Under the pieces are notes generated by a model. That model ran no database searches, was not told the origin of the DNA, and worked only from the letters and a program-made list of their open reading frames with translations. Positions 59,037-64,000 of a stretch of DNA of 64,000 nt are shown one piece after another; the stretch's first letter is position 1, and every line of letters starts with the position of its first letter. Origin of the DNA: Sycobia sp. Sy_11 (lineage: Eukaryota > Arthropoda > Insecta > Hymenoptera > Epichrysomallidae); the NCBI GenBank assembly GCA_018907035.1, contig JACCIC010000125.1:992001-1056000 (forward strand), written 5' to 3'. Made by a program: the position numbers and the translations under genes.

Positions 59037-59703
59037 AACGTTCCTATCCCCCTCGGGATAGCTTACGTGGTATTTCCGAGAGTACTTTGAGAAGGGAGGA
59101 AGTATATTCAGGATTGGGCGGCGGATCAGGAAAATAATTACCATTAATACAGTATATTTTAGTAACAAAAATAGAAAATACGTTTATTCAATAATTTTAT
59201 CGGACATGACTCTATAACAAACAGTAAAATGATATGAATATATTAAATTAAGCTAGATATATAATAATTCTACGTTCCCGCTATTTACCGCACGAATACC
59301 CGGCGTTAGTCTCCACGAGGGGAAATTAAACGAGACAGGTAGAATTTACTCTAGATAAAATTAAGGTTGGCTTAATTCCGCTGGTCTTTTGAGGAGCGCC
59401 TCGCAACCGGGGTCGAGAATTAACTGGAAAAGTATTTAAACGGGATAAGAGAACGGCTGGTCTTTTGAGGAGTGCCTCGCAACCAGGATCACGTTCACTT
59501 CTGAAAAGGTAAAATTATTAGCCGTCTGTTTTTTGAAGAGCGCCTCGCAACAGAGATCAAGCTAACAGTTTCGGAGGAATATTTTAGGTAGGATTTTCTG
59601 AGTTCTGGACAAGTTTTAGTTCCGGAAAGAGTTCAAGTGAAACGAATTCGGGTCAGTCGGTTCACTGGACGAACTCTTCGATTTTGCCTTTTGCAGGGCC
59701 TTT

Positions 59704-59720
<17 letters not shown>
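59037..59720. repeat. LTR-like repeat, copy 2, with expanded internal tandem
   Basis: It matches 22068-22690 from GTAACGTTCCTATCCCC onward. The CTTTTGAGGAG(C/T)GCCTCGCAAC unit occurs three times here (near 59386, 59462 and 59530) but once in copy 1. It is followed by (TA)n at 59707-59752. It may be the LTR of the Gypsy-like element whose pol end and post-pol ORF lie to the right on the minus strand; this link is inferred from position. Confidence 0.55.
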
Positions 59721-59752
<32 letters not shown>

Positions 59753-59754
<2 letters not shown>

Positions 59755-61440
59755 ATATATTCAGAGTTTAAAATATTTAATTGTTCTTGCAAATTAAATA
59801 CGGCGCGCGATTTCTTTGGCACACCCGTTGTACGTGTTCGGATCGTGCGCGCCAGTGTAGACTTGTGAGTTCTTCCCCTACTACGGTATTCCGTTATTCG
59901 ATGCTGACGCGTGTCCTTCGGTGAGAGAGCACGGTATTGTGAGTGTAAGCATGTATTAGAAGGGGACAGCCGACGCCGGCCTAATACACTTGCGCACCTG
60001 TTTTTCGCCGCGCGAGGTCTATCCCCTCTCGCGCACTTTTCTAGTCTTCCTAGCTGTAGAGAGAGAAAGAGAGAGAGGGAAAGAGAGGGAAGATATATTG
60101 AGCTCTCTCTTTTTCGGTTTTATCTGTCGTGCTGACTATATTCTCTAGTAAACGCCGTGACCCTTGTCCGTTCTCGGTATGTTTACCGTGTATTGGATTT
60201 ATTAAATTAATTCAGTGTTCGCGTTAGATTAATCGTCGGAATATTCTTTTCGCGTGTGTAATAATTAAATTTACACAATAATTATTTTTATATATTTGTG
60301 TATAACTTATTGTGTAAATTCGAAATAAATTTGTGCATGTGTGATCGAAGTGTTCGAAATAAATTTGCGCGGCCATGTTTTTGGCCGTCGCAACTTCCTC
60401 TTTTTTCGGAAGCGCGGAGCGTGTGTGTACAGGTAAAATAAATAATGTTAAAAAAAAGGGCCTGTATATTACATACATTTATTCTTTTCGGAGCAGGTTA
60501 CGCATTAAACGTAACCAGTGATCGGATTGATTCGCATGTGCAATCGTTGATTTTCGATCCCTTGTCGGTGCCGGACGGTTCTAATGCGGAAAAACAGCGT
60601 TGCGTTCTCATCATAGAGAAAAGCCCGCCATGGCCAAGAATCGTCTGTGTAGTTAAGCCGTGCGGCTTATACTTCAGTGCGGAAATCGACGTAATTCCCC
60701 ACTGCTCCACATTGCTTGCCAGTGGCAGTAATGGATGTGCTGGTCTTGGCGGTCCGGACATCTAGGCACCTTCGGGCAACGCAGCCTGTTCATCACTTGG
60801 TAATACATCCACTTCGTCGGCTCGTGACGGTATTGGTAGAGCTGCGGCGATTGATTGCTCAGATGGAGTAACTTACAGTCGACCAACTACTTGGTGATGA
60901 GGTGGCCGAGCAGGAGGCACCACTAGGGGCGGGCGCATAGGTATTCTCAATAAGTTATTCAATTACTATTCTGCAACGAGCAGGTCCCGTTGCGCCCGGG
61001 TGAGCTGTTTACTGTATATTTTTGGTAAAAAATAAAAATAATTGCAAAAAAAACGATAACAAGAAAAATAATAGGGAGACTCAAAAATTACGTGCTTACG
61101 ATCACGATTGATTGATCAAGACCGATCATTTTAATTAAATTTAGATTTTTTGGTAATTTTAATTTAACCTTCCGGGGTTAATTTGTCTATTTGTTTGATT
61201 TAATTTGATTTTCCTTTGGAGGGCATCGACTTGAGTGTGTATATTATAATTCATTTTCAATATTATGTGTGTATTTCGCATATCGGTATAATAAATAAAT
61301 TTAACAATGCTACGGTAAATTCTTAAATTTATTTACTCTATAATTTATTGTTATTGTATTATCTTATTAATTATTGTATTCGCGATTTAACAGTTAACCG
61401 TTTTATTAAAAAAACTAGAAAAAAAGAAAATAAGATTTCT
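59753..61440. other. GC-richer transposon-like sequence, unassigned
   Basis: The base composition is balanced, unlike the flanks. Open frames exist on both strands at 60445-60765 and 60498-60886, but none shows a family motif. The minus-strand frame at 60886-60674 has C-P-K-V-P-R-C-P..H-I-H-Y-C-H-W residues that could bind metal. 59900-60450 resembles an LTR leader. I cannot assign it. Confidence 0.3.
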
Positions 61441-61474
61441 AATTTTTCTTTTTTCTCCTTGCAGGTTTAGTCGC

Positions 61475-63289
61475 CTAGATCTTCATATTCGGTGTTGCTG
61501 TAGATACCTTCGTCTTCCAGCCTGGCGATGACCCTCCTCTGTACTCTTCGCTGCAGTCACCTGTTTTCTGACCGTTGTTCTTGGGCTGCTGAGCTCCTAT
61601 TTTGTAGCAGGATTCTATAGCCGATTTTGGCCATTTCAGCCATACCAAAAATGATGTCCATTGGTTGTTCTGGATGATGGAAAAATTACTCATTCTTCTT
61701 TTCTGTTTATAGGTGTACTCCACCTCGAATGTATAAGCTGACGCGAAGTTTACTGGATGTACTGTATACGAGGTGCGTTCCAAAAGTAAAGAGAATTTTT
61801 AGATTTCGTGGGTTCGGAGAGTCCGCCTGTGCAAAATTTTTTTTATTATGTTGGTACGCATGCCGCTGAAGTACGATATTCAGCAATATTCATTGCTTAC
61901 TTTTTAAGTCGCAGCCGCTAACGTTAGACGTGTTTTTTGAGCTCGGCGATTTTCGTTTGTGAAAAAAATGGAACAAAGAATTTGTATTCAATTTTGGGTA
62001 CAAAATTAAATAAAGGCTTATGTTTAATAAAGGCATATAGCGAGTCTGCTATGAGTAAAGAAACGATTTACGAGTGGTATAAGCGTTTTCAAGATGGCCG
62101 CGAAAACGTTGAAGATGACGAACGACCCGGACATATACCCGAACGCCCAAGCACATCAACAACCGATGCAAACGTCAACAAAGTGAATGAAATGATTATG
62201 AACGATCGCTGAATCACAATTAGAGCAGTCGCTGATGATGTTGGCATATCAGTTGGCTCATGCTATAGAATGTTTCGGATGTATTGGATACGAAACGTGT
62301 GTCAGCAAAATTTGTTCCAAAATTGTTGAATTTCGAACAAAAACAGCGATGAATGAAAGTTGCTCAGGATTCGCTAAATGCAGTTAATAACGATGCTGAA
62401 CTACTAAAACGTGTTATAACAATTGGCAAAACATGGGTTTACGGATATGATGTCGAAACTAAGGCTCAATCATCCCAGTGGAGGCATTCTGGATCGCCAA
62501 GACCGAAAAAGGCTCGACAAGTGCGGTCGAATGTGAAGGTTATGCTCACTGTGTTCTTGGATTTTAATGGCATAGTGCATCATGAATTTTTCCACAAGGT
62601 CAAACAATCGATAAGGAGTACTACCTACAAGTTCAACGCTGTTTGCGTGAAACAATCCGACAAAACGCCCGGATTTGTGGCAAAACAATTCATGGTTTTT
62701 GCAGCACGATAATGCACCTGCTCACACTCCATTGCTTTTTCGTGAATTTTGGGCCAAAATCAAAACTTTAACGATGCCTCAGCCTCGATATTCGTCAGAT
62801 ATGGCTGCATGTGACTTTTTTCTATTTCGAAAAATAAAGAGAACATTAAAAAGTTAGTGTTTTACAAGTATAGATAACGCTAAAAGTGAATTGCTGAAAG
62901 AGCTAAAAGATCGAGTTTCAAAAGTGTATCGAGGATTGAAAATAGCGTTGGCATAAGTGCATTATATCCTAAGGGGATTCCTTTGAAGGGGACAAAATAG
63001 ATATTGATGAATATATAAATATTTTTTCAGAAAACGAAATTCTCGTTATCTTTTTATCACACCTCGTATAAAGGTCTCGGTTACGATTGAGCACTGTTTC
63101 CCCATATATACGTCGAGCTCCTCTTCTCTCTAAAATTCTGTCAATCTCGGCTGAAGCCGTGGTCATCAGTGCCACAGTGTTAATGAGAGCATGAAATTGT
63201 AACCCATAGCACTTGATGGGTACACTGATTTTCAGGCATCTTTGGTAGAGCTCCTGCTCGTTCGGGTATTGCATGTTGACTGAATCCAT
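61475..63289 (-). pseudogene. Post-pol ORF of a Gypsy-like element (env-like position), split by a mariner
   Basis: The minus-strand ORF starts at ATG 63289, 31 bases after the pol stop. It runs to the mariner insertion at 63068 and resumes in the same frame at 61766. After a frameshift near 61570 a frame ends RLEDEGIYSNTEYEDLGD at about 61470. Its position after integrase matches where env lies in errantiviruses, but I see no signal peptide, furin site or fusion peptide, so the identity as an envelope protein is unproven. Confidence 0.35.
61767..63068 (+). mobile_element. Full-length mariner element, inactive (TA target duplication)
   Basis: Termini TACGAGGTGCG and CACACCTCGTA are inverted repeats, and TA lies at 61765-61766 and 63069-63070, giving 1302 bp, the normal mariner length. 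The transposase from ATG 61968 has EWYKRFQDGRENVEDDE, ERPSTSTTD, WVYGYDVETK, FHKVKQSIRST and HDNAPAHT..CDFFLF. The second and third catalytic aspartates are separated by 34 residues, the D34D signature. The first aspartate region reads G-K-T-W in place of G-D-E-T-W, and several stops and frameshifts occur, so it is dead. Confidence 0.92.
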
Positions 63290-63319
63290 GGGCCTCTGGT
63301 CGGCCCTTATATAGTTAAT

Positions 63320-63490
63320 TCAGGGTGGTATATTATCTAGATAATTATATTTTTCTCGTAAATCTTTGATGTGTATGTGCTTACTAATCTTTCCTTCATT
63401 ATTTTTTAGGTCAAAGATAACAGGAGATATCTTCTTGAAGATTACATAAGGACCCACATATTTTGGAACTAGCTTTGCGTTAAATGCCCC
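63320..63490 (-). pseudogene. Gypsy pol C-terminus (integrase tail)
   Basis: The minus-strand frame reads AFNAKLVPKYVGPYVIFKKISP, then KHIHIKDLREKYNYL to TGA at 63322-63320. The K-L-x-P-K-Y-x-G-P-Y/F motif is the conserved integrase C-terminal region of Ty3/Gypsy elements. Upstream pol is not readable because Polinton-type sequence begins by 63640. Confidence 0.75.
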
Positions 63491-63642
63491 GATTTTGTCG
63501 AATTATTCTTACGAAAAACAGATTGAAATAGTTCTACGTGTAATTTTGGACGAACATTGCCCTGTTCTCGCTGTATAAGTATGATATCTTACAGATACTT
63601 CTATTATTTACGAATCTGTTTAATATTTTACTATGTTCTATT

Positions 63643-63960
63643 TTATACCTTTAGATTTTTCACTATCTCTCCTCCAGTTACTGATAGACTGTATATTTTT
63701 CTCCGTAAATCGACGAATTCCAGCTTAACTTTGCCATGGCATTCATCTTTCATTAATCCAGGTATTTTTTATCTACACGTGTATTCCATACTTATCATTT
63801 GCATCATAATCAGAATTATCAAATCTATGAATATTTTCTTTCATTATTTGATACATATCAAATTCCTCCACTTCATATACCAAGCTATCAGTTTCACTAT
63901 ACAAAAGTTTTCTGCCACTCTTAGATTCATTCAAGAGTAATGAAAATCGCAAATTTATGT
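63643..63960 (-). pseudogene. Protein-primed DNA polymerase B fragment (Polinton/adintovirus type)
   Basis: The minus-strand frame has KSGRKLLYSETDSLVYEVE, with Y-S-E-T-D-S in place of the motif C consensus Y-x-D-T-D-S. It continues MKENIHRFDNSDY and, after a frameshift, KIPGLMKDECHGKVKLEFVDLRRKIYSL. These blocks follow motif C in pPolB enzymes of Polintons. The stop is at 63645-63643 and the N-terminal bulk lies beyond the window or is lost. The first catalytic Asp of motif C is changed to Glu. Confidence 0.82.
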
Positions 63961-64000
63961 CTGTAAATCAAATATAAAAGACCAACGCAAATAGGCTTTT

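Noticed and set aside
63557..63940. 127-residue hydrophobic plus-strand ORF at the right edge
   Set aside because: Antisense shadow of the DNA polymerase B fragment, whose motifs are clear on the minus strand.

Overview
The window is AT-rich eukaryotic DNA. Two short, intron-containing host genes sit in a dense, nested field of decayed transposable elements. The host proteins (an insect-type non-muscle myosin essential light chain and an ornithine decarboxylase antizyme), the transposon families (Gypsy, BEL/Pao, Copia, R1-like LINE, mariner, Polinton) and the many long (GA)n, (GT)n and (TA)n microsatellites point to an insect genome. A hymenopteran such as an ant is my best guess. That guess is inference; no species marker was seen.

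Host genes. (1) Positions 1294-3130 (+) hold a complete four-exon gene for the cytoplasmic myosin essential light chain (Mlc-c type, 147 residues), with an intron directly after the ATG. (2) Positions 40482-50423 (+) hold ornithine decarboxylase antizyme. It has four coding exons, the classical UCC-UGA +1 frameshift site at 48079-48084, and a 7.4 kb first intron loaded with repeats. (3) A lysine-rich 3'-terminal coding exon of an unidentified gene lies on the minus strand at 53688-53845.

Mobile elements, left to right. A Gypsy-like gag relic lies at 6.9-8.1 kb (-), followed by an R1-like LINE relic with two internal deletions at 8.8-11.0 kb (-). A Gypsy gag/protease/RT relic lies at 16.0-18.3 kb (+), a long-TIR MITE at 18.8-19.3 kb and a BEL/Pao pol tail at 23.5-24.0 kb (+). 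A Copia element with two 225-bp LTRs spans 26,220-34,010 (-); its gag is split by about 4 kb of cargo carrying an unrecognised ORF. A mariner at 35.8-37.5 kb is broken by a 676-bp solo LTR with a 5-bp target duplication. A 1376-bp TA-flanked DNA element lies at 38.6-40.0 kb. Repeats with a conserved stem-loop cluster at 46.8-47.8 kb. A degraded Polinton/adintovirus-like capsid module lies at 55.2-58.5 kb. A Gypsy-like element at about 59-63.5 kb is interrupted by a full-length but dead mariner. A Polinton-type DNA polymerase B fragment lies at the right edge (63.6-64.0 kb, -).

The most interesting regions are the Polinton/adintovirus remains, which may be one element split by later insertions, the cargo ORF inside the Copia element, and the antizyme gene with its recoding site. 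Nothing was computed beyond reading the sequence by eye. Family assignments rest on motif recognition, and the boundaries of decayed elements are approximate unless a target-site duplication is cited.
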